Shown here piece after piece: positions 1-9,885 of a stretch of DNA of 64,000 nt. Every line of letters starts with the position of its first letter. Position 1 is the first letter of the stretch. A program made the position numbers and the translations under genes. The notes under the pieces were generated by a model, which was given only the letters and a program-made list of their open reading frames with translations, ran no database searches and was not told the DNA's origin. Source of the DNA: Bacillus mojavensis RO-H-1 = KCTC 3706 (GTDB lineage: Bacteria > Bacillota > Bacilli > Bacillales > Bacillaceae); assembly GCF_000245335.1 (NCBI RefSeq), contig NZ_JH600285.1, forward strand, positions 1 through 64,000, written 5' to 3'.

Positions 1-905
<905 letters not shown>

Positions 906-952
906 TAATAGAGAATGAGAGTCACTTCTTTTTTAAAATTCAAGCATATGAA

Positions 953-989
953 ACAAGAAACCTACTTTATAAAAAAGTAGGTTTCTTGT
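953..989. terminator. Hairpin between convergent genes, probable bidirectional terminator
   Basis: Arms 953-968 (ACAAGAAACCTACTTT) and 974-989 (AAAGTAGGTTTCTTGT) are perfectly complementary over 16 bp around a 5-nt loop. The hairpin lies between the collagen-like gene and the end of the minus-strand glycosyltransferase operon. The T-tract is weak on both strands, so efficiency is uncertain. Confidence 0.7.
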
Positions 990-1009
990 TGTGCTCAATG
1001 GAAGACTTA

Positions 1010-1681
1010 TCATGTTTGAAAGTACTCCCTCAAAAATTTTTCAAGGTAATCAGAATACTGGTCAGAATCAAACTCATTGCCGCATGCATGTATGACCCAT
1101 GGCTCTTTCTGATGGGGGATGCCGACCAAATACCCCTTTTTCCTGAACTCAAAGCATTGCGAAGTATCATACAAATGCCAGCCGTCAAAGATCTCTTTCC
1201 GCCACGGGAGATCGTACTGAGTGACCAGCAATAAACCGTCTAATGCTTCAACTGTTTTTACGGTCTCGTCTATCTCATCAAACGACAAATAGCTATACGT
1301 ACTGCGATATTCAATGACTTTTCCCGCTTTTTTAGAAGCCTCCCACCAAATCCCGCTTTGCGGCACTTCTTCAGCTCCTATGACGCCTATCATGCCAAGC
1401 GCATCGTTCTGCTGAAAGACATGCAGGATATCGTAAATAAATGAACGATTGATGATAAATGTATCCTGATGTACATACACTTTATATTTTGCGTCTGACT
1501 GATGCATTGCCGCCTGGTAGCCGGAGGCCATACTGTCAGCCTTTCGGATATCGATTAACTCAACCTCCATATGAGGCGGTACTGAAAGAGACTGGATATG
1601 TCTCAGGCAGAGGTCATAAAGGGTGTCATCATTGACACATGTAATGAAGCAAATGGAATTTTCATTTACATGCTGTTTCAT
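1010..1681 (-). CDS. StrF-type glycosyltransferase (GT2-like)
   Basis: The protein has 223 residues. The opening ICFITCVNDDTLYDLCLRHI, a GYQAAMHQSDAKYKVYVHQDTF segment (the metal-binding 'HQD' position of this family) and the later GMIGVIGAEEVP and WEASKKAG stretches resemble the StrF/Glyco_tranf_2_5 domain found in exopolysaccharide and collagen-glycan loci. The start ATG overlaps the stop of the upstream methyltransferase gene by four bases (ATGA at 1678-1681), so the two are translationally coupled. It is the last gene of a four-gene operon ending at the hairpin near 970. There is no signal peptide or membrane segment, so it should act in the cytoplasm. Donor and acceptor are unknown; the neighbouring collagen-like protein is the natural candidate acceptor. 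Confidence 0.75.
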   Translation of the reverse strand: MKQHVNENSICFITCVNDDTLYDLCLRHIQSLSVPPHMEVELIDIRKADSMASGYQAAMHQSDAKYKVYVHQDTFIINRSFIYDILHVFQQNDALGMIGVIGAEEVPQSGIWWEASKKAGKVIEYRSTYSYLSFDEIDETVKTVEALDGLLLVTQYDLPWRKEIFDGWHLYDTSQCFEFRKKGYLVGIPHQKEPWVIHACGNEFDSDQYSDYLEKFLREYFQT

Positions 1682-2385
1682 CTTTTTTGCGCCTTTATGA
1701 CATATTGATAGGCCCTAGCTTCCTCCTCAAAATTTGCATGGTGAATCCCCATGTTTGCTCTGACATGTGCCAGTCTGCTGATCATTTTTTCATAATAGTG
1801 AGTCGTAAAGGAAATAGGCTCAATTTGGCTGACCTTGTAACCCGTTTCATGAAACATTTTCTTCATTTCCTGCAAGGTGAAGAAACGGAAGTGTGTTTTA
1901 TCGAGCAGCCCAGCCTGTGTATACGTCCATTTGCCGGACAGCAGACTTTCAAAAATTGAGATATGCCCGATATTCGGAATGCTTGCCAAAATGCTCCCTG
2001 TTTCGTTTACGTAAGGCTTCATGTTAGCTAACACTGCCCAAGGGTCTATTAAGTGCTCCAATACATCCCCGAAGATGACGTGATCAAATGTGTTTTTTTC
2101 AAAAGGAAGCTTCAATGTTTCGATGTCTCCTGTTATCACTTCGTCAATGTGATGAGCGGCTTTTTCGGCAGCAGGCGGATATGATTCAATCCCATAATAG
2201 GAGCATTTCGTTTTTTTCTTAACAGCTGCGCCAAACAGGCCTTCAGCACAACCGACTTCAAGAATGGTTTTCGCATGGGGTTCTACCAGGTCAAACAGCT
2301 GCCGGTTAATGCCTTTGTAATATTCTTTATCTTTTCGCTCATATTCTTTCATAGAATCAGCAAGTGACCTTTTATTGATTTCCAT
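1678..2385 (-). CDS. Class I SAM-dependent methyltransferase
   Basis: The protein has 235 residues. The SAM-binding motif I (ILEVGCAEGLFG) lies near residues 42-53, followed by the acidic strand-2 segment YGIES and the typical FDHVIFGDVLEHL motif of the Methyltransf_11/23 class. I place the start at ATG 2385 because GGAGGTGA lies just upstream. A longer frame to 2520 would run deep into the preceding gene. The start overlaps the 3' end of the upstream glycosyltransferase by 14 bp, and the stop overlaps the next gene by 4 bp. The likely role is O-methylation of a sugar on the glycan assembled by the neighbouring transferases, as in exosporium glycan loci; this is inference. Confidence 0.8.
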   Translation of the reverse strand: MEINKRSLADSMKEYERKDKEYYKGINRQLFDLVEPHAKTILEVGCAEGLFGAAVKKKTKCSYYGIESYPPAAEKAAHHIDEVITGDIETLKLPFEKNTFDHVIFGDVLEHLIDPWAVLANMKPYVNETGSILASIPNIGHISIFESLLSGKWTYTQAGLLDKTHFRFFTLQEMKKMFHETGYKVSQIEPISFTTHYYEKMISRLAHVRANMGIHHANFEEEARAYQYVIKAQKR

Positions 2386-3478
2386 GATGTTCACCTCCGG
2401 AGCCAACCTGCTGCTGCAGGACCTCTTCAAAGTATGTTTTGTTGGCAAGCATTCTTGAATCATGAGGACGGTATTGTAAAGCCGATTCATTATGCTGATA
2501 GGCAAGCTGATGCTGGCCAAGCTTATCGTAGCAGACAGCTAATTGTAAGTGAGGCAGCCAGGTGGCGCAGGCGCGGTTTTGAAAAGCCAAGCTTTCTGAG
2601 CCTCTATTTTCAATTGCTTTTTTATACCAATAGACCGCGCTTTGGACATCGTTTTTTTCTAAAAAAGAGAACCCCAATCTGCAGCACGTTTCCGCTCTGG
2701 GAGGCCCGTAGACGAGCGTGTGGAGCACCCAGCTTAATTCTTTTTCCTTCAATCCCAATGAATGATAGCAATCTGCTACTTTATTGCATGCTCTGATATT
2801 ATCCTCGACCCACCCCTGCTTGGTTTTTAAAAAACGCAAATAGTATTCTATCGCTTTTTCTATTTTTCCGTGATCACACAGCTCGTTTGCATAGTAAAAT
2901 AAATCTCTTGGTGAAAAATCCTTCCCTGACGAGGCCATGTTTTCATAAATTCGCAGATTTCGGTCAGCGTCATGGCTAAGCGGCATATGAGAAACCGCTG
3001 CGTCACTGTGTTGGAGATTTCCGTACACCTCTAAATATTCATGGACCGCGCCGATCCACTTAAAGCCCCTTTCCCGTTTTACGAGCCGGTATCTTCGTAA
3101 GCTGGATGTGACGTTGCCTTCTTCATCAAACGCCAGGTGATAGTTCATTGATACCGCGTCAATATGCGGATTAAGCGTTCTTTTTAGTTCCAAGAACAGT
3201 TCTTGATCCTTCTCGGTAAACACATCATCGGCATCAAGCCATAAAATATAGTCAGCTGTTGCCTGCTGAAACGAAAAATTTCGAGCGGCCGCAAAATCGT
3301 CTATCCATTCAAAATCAAAGATACGGTCTGTATAACGGGCAGCGATGTCTTTCGTCTGATCAACTGAGCCGGTATCCACGATGTTAATTTCATCAGCAAT
3401 CCCGCGCACAGAATCTAAGCAGCGGCCGATGACGGCTTCCTCATTTTTCACGATCATACATAGACTGATAGAAATCAA
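2372..3478 (-). CDS. GT2 glycosyltransferase with C-terminal TPR-like region (SunS-like)
   Basis: The protein has 368 residues. The N-terminal GT-A domain shows SLCMIVKNEEAVIGRCLDSV, the nucleotide-binding IVDTGSVDQTKDIA and a metal-binding ILWLDADDVF motif near residue 80. After about residue 190 it becomes helical and repeat-like (DLFYYANELCDHGKIEKAIE, and AVYWYKKAIENRG), as expected for tetratricopeptide repeats. This architecture is shared with SunS, which glycosylates the peptide sublancin, and with many protein or lipid glycosyltransferases of Firmicutes, so a polypeptide acceptor is plausible. The start overlaps the upstream gene by four bases. A direct role on the nearby Gly-X-Thr protein is inference. 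Confidence 0.82.
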   Translation of the reverse strand: MISISLCMIVKNEEAVIGRCLDSVRGIADEINIVDTGSVDQTKDIAARYTDRIFDFEWIDDFAAARNFSFQQATADYILWLDADDVFTEKDQELFLELKRTLNPHIDAVSMNYHLAFDEEGNVTSSLRRYRLVKRERGFKWIGAVHEYLEVYGNLQHSDAAVSHMPLSHDADRNLRIYENMASSGKDFSPRDLFYYANELCDHGKIEKAIEYYLRFLKTKQGWVEDNIRACNKVADCYHSLGLKEKELSWVLHTLVYGPPRAETCCRLGFSFLEKNDVQSAVYWYKKAIENRGSESLAFQNRACATWLPHLQLAVCYDKLGQHQLAYQHNESALQYRPHDSRMLANKTYFEEVLQQQVGSGGEHHGNQ

Positions 3479-4851
3479 ATCGCCACCTCCGCTTCAGGCT
3501 GTTTTTTCTTCATTGCATGGACAAACATGTAATCAATCTGAGCATGTTCTGACAAGTGATCCAAAGACAAACCAAATTGCCCGGCAAGATATTCGGCTTC
3601 TTGTAAAAATAGCTGTATGTTCGATTCAGGAACGGCTGAATGAGAGGTGGTTGATTTTATGTCATAAAGGTGTTCGGGAAATAGTGTGTTTACGTTTTGA
3701 GGCGTGATGAAATGTGTGTGTGCCGGTGTTCCGCATAATAATGAGAAAAGCGTGTCTGCATAAGCTGTATTCGGGATGCTGCAAATCAATGAGCCTGAAG
3801 GCTTTAGATAAAGGGCAAGAGCCTCAATCGTTCGCTGGGGATACATCGCGCAGTTCAAAAGGTCTCCTATCATTATGGCATCGAAAAAAGCTTCAGGATA
3901 AGGAAGGCGGCATGTTTCGGTATCGGCTGAAGTGACTTGTTCATAATAAGCGCTTGCTATTGTACGTAGCAATGTATCTTCTTCAATGCCGTGCAATGTA
4001 CAGGTTTGCCGGTTCAACAGCTCTGCACCCGCAGCTCCTGCGCCGCAGCCGATATGCAGGATGGAGCGGGCTTTTGAAGGCACAAGGGCTGTCAGCTCTG
4101 GCTGGGGATTAATAAAAGCCGTCACATCCTGCTTCCATTTATCTATGAAGGCTTGGCGGTTGACCTGATATAGTCGGCGGATACTTATATCCGGATTGCC
4201 GGAAAACGTGGCATGCCCGTGATGATGCACGAACGAATCAAGGGCGATTTTCAGCTGATAACCGGCCTGCAGAGCGCGAAGGCACAAATCATCGTCCTCA
4301 AATGAACCGCCTCCAAAACGCTCGTCAAAGCCGCCGATTTTGTCCAGCACCTCTTTTTTGACAAGAAGGCAAAATCCGACCAGCCTTAAAACGCTTCTTG
4401 ATTTGCCCCGGTGCCGCATGCAATGGCGCTGAGAAAAATCTTCAATTCCTTCTAAACTGGTGTAATCAACTGAAATTTGCTGAGGCCCGCTCACATAATT
4501 GCTTACAGGCCCGACCATGCCGATTTTATCATTATGATAAAGCAGCTTGATCATCGGCTCCAGCCAATGATTCGTCACAACAGTATCATTGTTTAAAAAA
4601 AGAACATTGTCTCCAGAAGCGGCCTCAAGGCCTTGATTGCAGGCTTTCGCGAACCCCTTGTTTGTTTCATTAAAAATCGTTTTGATTGAAGGAATCTGTT
4701 TGAGGTAGTCCTGTGTCCCGTCATGAGAGCCGTTATCTACAACAATCACTTCTATACAGTCATCATCGGTATGCGTCCATATGCTCTCCAAGCATTGTTT
4801 TGTCAGCGCCAATTGATTATAAGTCAGCACAATAATACTCGTTTTCACCAT
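3475..4851 (-). CDS. Two-domain protein: GT2 glycosyltransferase fused to a methyltransferase-like domain
   Basis: The protein has 458 residues from ATG 4851; a GTG at 4857 is possible but lies on top of the GGCGGTGG ribosome site. Residues 1-250 are a rhamnosyltransferase-like GT2 domain: SIIVLTYNQLALTKQCLESI, VDNGSHDGTQDYL, the FLNNDTVV metal site and the GGGSFEDDDLCLRALQAGY acceptor segment. Residues from about 262 carry a methyltransferase fold (ILHIGCGAGAAGAEL, then MIGDLLN, GSLICSIPN). This domain resembles the stand-alone methyltransferase two genes downstream, but the usual D-V-L-E-H motif is changed to DLLNC, so catalysis is doubtful. It is the first gene of the four-gene operon. No promoter was recognised with confidence in 4858-5050. 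Confidence 0.82.
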   Translation of the reverse strand: MVKTSIIVLTYNQLALTKQCLESIWTHTDDDCIEVIVVDNGSHDGTQDYLKQIPSIKTIFNETNKGFAKACNQGLEAASGDNVLFLNNDTVVTNHWLEPMIKLLYHNDKIGMVGPVSNYVSGPQQISVDYTSLEGIEDFSQRHCMRHRGKSRSVLRLVGFCLLVKKEVLDKIGGFDERFGGGSFEDDDLCLRALQAGYQLKIALDSFVHHHGHATFSGNPDISIRRLYQVNRQAFIDKWKQDVTAFINPQPELTALVPSKARSILHIGCGAGAAGAELLNRQTCTLHGIEEDTLLRTIASAYYEQVTSADTETCRLPYPEAFFDAIMIGDLLNCAMYPQRTIEALALYLKPSGSLICSIPNTAYADTLFSLLCGTPAHTHFITPQNVNTLFPEHLYDIKSTTSHSAVPESNIQLFLQEAEYLAGQFGLSLDHLSEHAQIDYMFVHAMKKKQPEAEVAI

Positions 4852-5084
4852 AACCACCGCCCTTCACCAAATCAATCAGATACTATATATATATCGAAAT
4901 GTTCAGATGGAATGATTCCTTCCTGAAAAAAGGAGTGTTCAGCAAAACAGGCCGCTGGAAATCTGGAGAGGAAAAATCATGATCTGAATCATAAACTCTG
5001 ATCATCAATGAAATGGATTTTGAAAAATAAGAAAATTTGCGGGAGAAAAATGGTATGATCTAGGTAGAAAGGACGGCTGGTGCT

Positions 5085-6692
5085 GTGGTGAAAAAGCGTT
5101 TCCATTTTTCTCTGCAAACGAAAATAATGGGGTTGATTGCGGCGCTGCTGATCTTTGTGATTGGCGTGCTGACGGTCACGTTTGCCGTTCAGCAAACAAA
5201 AGAAGGGCGAAAACAGGCAGAGCAGCTGGCGGTGCAGACGGCGAGAACGATTTCCTATATGCCGCCGGCAAAGGGACTCATCGTGACGAAAGACGGGCAA
5301 GCTGCCGAGGCGCAGGAGGTCATTGAACAAATGAAAGAACAGACCGGCGCTTATGCCATTTATGTGCTTGATGAAAAAGGAATGGTCCGAATCGCCTCGG
5401 ACAATAGCGAAAATAAGCATCTGACGAGAAGCAGAGAAATCCTGTTTGGAGGCTCTCACGTCTCAGAGACAAAAGCGGATGGACAAAGGGTGATTCGAGG
5501 CAGCGCACCGATTATCGAGGAACAAAAGGGGCGCAGCCAAGTGATTGGCAGCGTGTCCGTTGATTTTCTGCAAACGAAGACAGAGCAAGGCATTAAGAGA
5601 CATCTGCGAGACTTAAGCTTTATGGCTGTACTCGTGCTGCTGCTTGGATTTGCCGGTGCCGCCGCGCTTGCCAAAAGCATCAGAAAGGATACGCTTGGCC
5701 TTGAACCGCACGAAATTGCCTCTCTCTATCGGGAGAGGGATGCGATGCTGCGGGCGATTAAGGAAGGGATCATCGCCACCAATCGTGATGGCATTGTGAC
5801 GATGATGAACGTATCAGCGGCTGAGATGCTTAAGCTTTCTGAGCCTGTGATGAACGTGCCTATTGATGACGTAATGCCGGGAGCAGAACTGATGTCTGTG
5901 CTTGAGCAGGAAGAAATGCAATCGAATCAGGAGGTATGTGTCAACGACCAAGTCTTTATTATCAATACAAAAGTCATGACACAAGGCGGACACAGGTACG
6001 GAATCGTTATCAGCTTCAGAGAAAAAACAGAACTGAAAAAGCTGATTGACACGCTGACAGAGGTGCGGAAATACTCAGAGGACCTGCGCGCCCAGACTCA
6101 TGAATTTTCCAATAAGCTCTACGCGATTTTAGGGCTGCTTGAGCTTGGCGAATATGAGGAAGCGATTGAACTGATTAAAGAGGAATACGCCATCCAAAAT
6201 GAACAGCATGATATTTTATTCCAAAATATTCATTCGCAGCAGGTGCAGGCGATTTTGTTAGGAAAGATGAGCAAAGCATCGGAAAAAAAGGTGAAGCTGT
6301 CGATCGATGACAACAGCACACTAGGACCTCTTCCTCCTCATGTCGGCTTGTCTCATCTCATTACGATTATCGGCAACTTAATTGATAACGCTTTCGAAGC
6401 TGTAGCAGATCAAAGCGTACAGGAGGTCTCATGTTTTATTACAGATATCGGACGGGATGTTGTTATCGAAGTATCCGATACAGGGGCGGGAGTGCCGCCC
6501 GATAAGATGGAAGCGGTGTTTGAAAGAGGCTACTCTTCAAAGGGGATGAAGAGAGGCTACGGGCTCGCCAACGTAAAAGAGTCAGTGCGTGAGCTGGGAG
6601 GCTGGATCGAACTGACAAATCAAAAAAGCGGGGGAGCGGTATTTACTGTTTTTATACCGAAGGAGAAACAGACAAAGGGGGAATCCATTTGA
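5085..6692 (+). CDS. citS: Citrate sensor histidine kinase CitS
   Basis: CitS senses external Mg-citrate and phosphorylates CitT. The 535 residues show a membrane segment at about 13-35, an extracytoplasmic Cache-type sensor domain (about 36-177), a second membrane segment at about 178-197, a cytoplasmic PAS domain (about 215-310), the phosphoacceptor His339 in AQTHEFSNKL, the N-box with Asn435 (NLIDNAFEA) and the G-boxes DTGAGVPP and GYGLANV of the HATPase. This is the DcuS/CitA family. The start is the first of two adjacent GTG codons; AAGGA lies 12 nt upstream. An extended -10 (TGGTATGAT, 5051-5059) may be its promoter. The end overlaps citT by three bases (the T of TTG through TGA), so the pair is coupled. 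Confidence 0.95.
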   Translation: MVKKRFHFSLQTKIMGLIAALLIFVIGVLTVTFAVQQTKEGRKQAEQLAVQTARTISYMPPAKGLIVTKDGQAAEAQEVIEQMKEQTGAYAIYVLDEKGMVRIASDNSENKHLTRSREILFGGSHVSETKADGQRVIRGSAPIIEEQKGRSQVIGSVSVDFLQTKTEQGIKRHLRDLSFMAVLVLLLGFAGAAALAKSIRKDTLGLEPHEIASLYRERDAMLRAIKEGIIATNRDGIVTMMNVSAAEMLKLSEPVMNVPIDDVMPGAELMSVLEQEEMQSNQEVCVNDQVFIINTKVMTQGGHRYGIVISFREKTELKKLIDTLTEVRKYSEDLRAQTHEFSNKLYAILGLLELGEYEEAIELIKEEYAIQNEQHDILFQNIHSQQVQAILLGKMSKASEKKVKLSIDDNSTLGPLPPHVGLSHLITIIGNLIDNAFEAVADQSVQEVSCFITDIGRDVVIEVSDTGAGVPPDKMEAVFERGYSSKGMKRGYGLANVKESVRELGGWIELTNQKSGGAVFTVFIPKEKQTKGESI

Positions 6693-7369
6693 TTCACATC
6701 GTGATTGCGGAGGATGATTTTCGGGTTGCGCAAATCCATGAGAGATTGATTCAGCAGCTAGATGGATTCAGCATTATCGGCAAAGCGGGCAATGCCAAAG
6801 AGACAATGTTGCTTTTAAAGACACACAAAACGGATTTGCTGTTATTGGATATTTATATGCCGGACGAGCTCGGAACAGCATTGATTCCAGAGATACGGAG
6901 ACGGTTTCCGGACGTTGATATTATGATCATTACAGCCGCAACGGAAACCCGCCACTTACAGGAAGCGCTGCGGGCGGGAATCGCAAACTATTTGATAAAG
7001 CCCGTAACGGCTGATAAGTTCAAGCAGGTGCTGCTCCAGTATAAAGAAAAAAGGCAGGTGCTGCTGTCTCAGCCGGAGGTCAGCCAATCCATGATTGATC
7101 ATATTTTCGGGGGCGCCCCTAAGGAAGCTGTCACTGCGGAGAATTTGCCGACAGGCATCAATCCGATCACACTGAAAAAAATCAAAGAGGCGCTGCGTAC
7201 TGCGGCCGGAGGGATGACAGCGGAAGAACTCGGAGAAACAATGGGCGCGTCACGAACAACAGCCCGCCGTTATGCCGAGTATCTTGTGTCTAAGGAAGAA
7301 GCGCGGGCCGAGCTGGAGTACGGGATTATCGGCAGACCGGAGAGAAAATATTATTTGGCGGCTGAATAG
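6689..7369 (+). CDS. citT: Citrate response regulator CitT
   Basis: The protein has 226 residues and starts with TTG within the citS stop region. The receiver domain occupies residues 1-120 with acidic pair Asp9/Asp10, phosphoacceptor Asp54 ([11 protein letters not shown]) and Lys104. A C-terminal helix-turn-helix ([21 protein letters not shown]) completes the CitB/DcuR-type regulator. In B. subtilis, phosphorylated CitT binds upstream of citM and activates citrate transporter synthesis; the AT-rich block before the citM promoter here (about 8395-8434) is the corresponding region. Confidence 0.95.
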   Translation: MIHIVIAEDDFRVAQIHERLIQQLDGFSIIGKAGNAKETMLLLKTHKTDLLLLDIYMPDELGTALIPEIRRRFPDVDIMIITAATETRHLQEALRAGIANYLIKPVTADKFKQVLLQYKEKRQVLLSQPEVSQSMIDHIFGGAPKEAVTAENLPTGINPITLKKIKEALRTAAGGMTAEELGETMGASRTTARRYAEYLVSKEEARAELEYGIIGRPERKYYLAAE

Positions 7370-7371
7370 TC

Positions 7372-8331
7372 ATGAAAAAAATTGTGATCATATTCATTTG
7401 TCTATTAGTCTTCACACAAGGTGATATCCGGCAGGCGGCCGCTCCCCGACTGCCGGACGGGCCAGTTGAGATCGTTGTGCCTGCCGAGCCTTCCGGGGGC
7501 TGGGATGTAACGGCGCAGGCCATCCAATCCGTGCTCAGGCAAAAACAGCTGATGAAAGGCAGTATTCATATTGTGTATAAGCCCGGGAGCGGAGGCGACA
7601 AAGGCTGGAAATATGTCAACCAAAGCGGTAAGCAGACCATCAGTATGATGTCCAGTTTAATCCTGAGCAATTACCTGCTTGGACAAAGTAATTTAAAAAC
7701 AGATGATTTTACGCCTCTGGCGATTCTCGCTAAGGAATGGCAGACTGTCGCTCTTCCGAAAGGATCGTCTATGAAAAGCGGGAAGGATGTGCTGAAGGAA
7801 ATCAAGATGCATCCAGGCAAAGTCAAAATCGGTTTTTCTCCGGGGCTTGGCAATGACGATCAGCTCTCGTTTGTCAGAGCCGCTGATATGTACGGGATTG
7901 ATCCTTTTGACATTGAGTTTTTACAGTTTGACAGCAGTGAAGAATTGATTCAGGCGCTTATCAGGCATGAGATTGAAGCAGCTTCCATGACCGTTTCAGA
8001 AGCCAAGCCGTACGAGCGAAACGGCGAGATTACATTAGCCGCCGTCACGTCAGAGAAAAGGCTGCCCGGTTTTCCAAAAGTGCCGACGTGGAAAGAACAG
8101 GGCATTCCGTTTGTCTTCTCTCACTGGAGAGGGGTGCTGGGACCGAAAAACATGTCTGAGGAAGAGATCTCTTACTGGGACCAAGCATTAAAAAAGGTAA
8201 CATCCTCGCCCGAATGGAAAAAGAAAATAAATGAGCAGGACTGGGAAAGCTTTTATTTAAACAGCAAGGAAACGACACGGTTTCTTGAAGAACAATCAGC
8301 GTTTTATCAAACCATCATGACAGGCAATTAA
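7372..8331 (+). CDS. yflP: TctC-family tricarboxylate-binding protein YflP
   Basis: The protein has 319 residues, begins two bases after citT ends, and carries an N-terminal hydrophobic export signal ([14 protein letters not shown]). It belongs to the Bug/TctC family of extracytoplasmic solute-binding proteins: [20 protein letters not shown] early on, and later the family block [13 protein letters not shown]. The membrane partners TctA/TctB are absent here. Sitting between the CitST genes and citM, it may help present citrate to CitS or CitM; that is inference. A strong terminator follows directly. Confidence 0.9.
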   Translation: MKKIVIIFICLLVFTQGDIRQAAAPRLPDGPVEIVVPAEPSGGWDVTAQAIQSVLRQKQLMKGSIHIVYKPGSGGDKGWKYVNQSGKQTISMMSSLILSNYLLGQSNLKTDDFTPLAILAKEWQTVALPKGSSMKSGKDVLKEIKMHPGKVKIGFSPGLGNDDQLSFVRAADMYGIDPFDIEFLQFDSSEELIQALIRHEIEAASMTVSEAKPYERNGEITLAAVTSEKRLPGFPKVPTWKEQGIPFVFSHWRGVLGPKNMSEEEISYWDQALKKVTSSPEWKKKINEQDWESFYLNSKETTRFLEEQSAFYQTIMTGN

Positions 8332-8333
8332 GC

Positions 8334-8368
8334 AAAAAGCATTCTGCCGTATGCGGAATGCTTTTTGT
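8334..8368 (+). terminator. Rho-independent terminator after citS-citT-yflP
   Basis: AAAAAGCATTC and GAATGCTTTTT form a stem around TGCCGTATGCG, ending in a T-rich run. It separates the citST-yflP operon from citM. Confidence 0.85.
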
Positions 8369-8434
8369 GTTGGAGAAATGACCAAAAAGAACAAAACGGT
8401 TTTAAAAAATTAAAAATACATAAAAACCAAATTA

Positions 8435-8463
8435 TTTACTTGAGAACGTTTTTCTCATACGAT
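8435..8463 (+). promoter_or_regulatory. Candidate sigma-A promoter of citM
   Basis: TTTACT (8435-8440) and TACGAT (8458-8463) are separated by 17 bp, each four of six to consensus. Such a weak promoter fits one that needs the activator CitT. The A/T-rich stretch just upstream (8395-8434) is where the CitT site is expected. Confidence 0.5.
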
Positions 8464-8496
8464 GACAAAAAGGCAAAAGGGGAATAGGGGATAAAA

Positions 8497-8510
8497 TGTA
8501 AGCGGATTCA
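8497..8510 (+). promoter_or_regulatory. cre site (CcpA operator) in the citM leader
   Basis: TGTAAGCGGATTCA matches the cre consensus TGWAANCGNTNWCA at 13 of 14 positions. It lies between the candidate promoter and the citM start, a roadblock position, in agreement with known CcpA and arabinose/glucose repression of citM. Confidence 0.85.
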
Positions 8511-8528
8511 TTTAAAGGGGGAATGAAT

Positions 8529-9830
8529 GTGTTAGCAATCTTAGGATTTCTTATGATGCTTGTGTTTATGGTACTGATCATGACAAAACGGCTTTCTGTC
8601 CTGACCGCATTGGTTTTGACGCCGATTGTGTTTGCGCTGATAGCCGGTTTCGGGTTCACTGAAGTTGGCGATATGATGATCTCGGGGATTCAGCAGGTGG
8701 CGCCGACGGCTGTTATGATTATGTTTGCGATTTTATATTTTGGAATTATGATTGACACGGGGCTTTTTGATCCGATGGTTGCAAAAATATTAAATATGGT
8801 CAAAGGCGATCCGTTAAAAATTGTTGTCGGTACAGCGGTTCTTACGATGCTCGTTGCTTTGGATGGGGACGGTTCAACAACCTATATGATTACAACAAGC
8901 GCGATGCTCCCGCTCTATCTGCTGCTCGGCATCCGGCCGATTATATTGGCGGGAATCGCCGGAGTCGGCATGGGGATTATGAATACGATTCCATGGGGAG
9001 GCGCGACGCCGCGGGCGGCGAGCGCGCTCGGGGTTGATCCGGCTGAGCTGACCGGGCCGATGATCCCTGTGATCGCAAGCGGAATGCTTTGTATGGTCGC
9101 AGTTTCGTATGTTCTGGGTAAAGCGGAGCGCAAACGGCTCGGTGTGATTGAGCTGAAACAGCCGGCCGATGTCAACGAACCAGCCGCTGCGGTTGAAGAT
9201 GAGTGGAAGCGGCCGAAGCTTTGGTGGTTCAATTTGTTGTTAACGCTTACATTGATAGGGTTTTTAGTATCAGGCAAAGTCAGTTTAACGGTGCTGTTTG
9301 TCATCGCATTCTGTATTGCACTTATTGTGAATTATCCGAACCTCGATCATCAGAGACAGCGTATATCAGCACATTCAAGCAACGTGCTGGCCATTGGCTC
9401 CATGATCTTTGCAGCAGGCGTTTTTACGGGAATTTTAACAGGCACCAAAATGGTTGATGAAATGGCGATTTCGCTTGTGTCGATGATTCCCGAACAAATG
9501 GGCGGGTTTATCCCGGCGATTGTAGCCTTAACTAGCGGCATTTTCACATATCTCATGCCAAATGACGCGTATTTTTACGGAGTGCTGCCGATTTTATCAG
9601 AAACGGCTGTCGCATACGGCGTGGATAAAGTGGAAATTGCCAGGGCTTCGATTATCGGCCAGCCGATTCATATGCTGAGCCCGCTTGTGCCATCAACACA
9701 TTTGCTTGTCGGGCTTGTCGGAGTCTCCATTGACGATCATCAAAAATTCGCTTTGAAATGGGCGGTTCTCGCCGTGATTGTCATGACGGTTACCGCTTTA
9801 TTGATCGGTGCCATTTCGATTTCTGCATGA
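8529..9830 (+). CDS. citM: Mg2+/citrate:H+ symporter CitM
   Basis: CitM imports citrate complexed with Mg2+ or similar metals by proton symport (CitMHS family). The GTG at 8529 gives 433 residues, the known length. It sits 7 nt after the AAAGGGGG ribosome site, whereas the ATG at 8523 lies almost on top of that site. About a dozen hydrophobic segments span the protein, beginning with VLAILGFLMMLVFMVLIM. It shows the family features MIDTGLFDP, LDGDGSTTYMIT and the C-terminal re-entrant region LMPNDAYFYGVLPILSE. Expression is under CitST activation and the upstream cre. Confidence 0.96.
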   Translation: MLAILGFLMMLVFMVLIMTKRLSVLTALVLTPIVFALIAGFGFTEVGDMMISGIQQVAPTAVMIMFAILYFGIMIDTGLFDPMVAKILNMVKGDPLKIVVGTAVLTMLVALDGDGSTTYMITTSAMLPLYLLLGIRPIILAGIAGVGMGIMNTIPWGGATPRAASALGVDPAELTGPMIPVIASGMLCMVAVSYVLGKAERKRLGVIELKQPADVNEPAAAVEDEWKRPKLWWFNLLLTLTLIGFLVSGKVSLTVLFVIAFCIALIVNYPNLDHQRQRISAHSSNVLAIGSMIFAAGVFTGILTGTKMVDEMAISLVSMIPEQMGGFIPAIVALTSGIFTYLMPNDAYFYGVLPILSETAVAYGVDKVEIARASIIGQPIHMLSPLVPSTHLLVGLVGVSIDDHQKFALKWAVLAVIVMTVTALLIGAISISA

Positions 9831-9885
9831 TAATTCGGGCGGAATGACATACACTAACGGCATACAACGTACCGGAGGTGTCTAC

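Noticed and set aside
4880-4905. TATATATATA tract as a sigma-K promoter for the glycosyltransferase operon
   Set aside because: The -10-like part is present but no -35 at the right distance could be identified, so I make no call.
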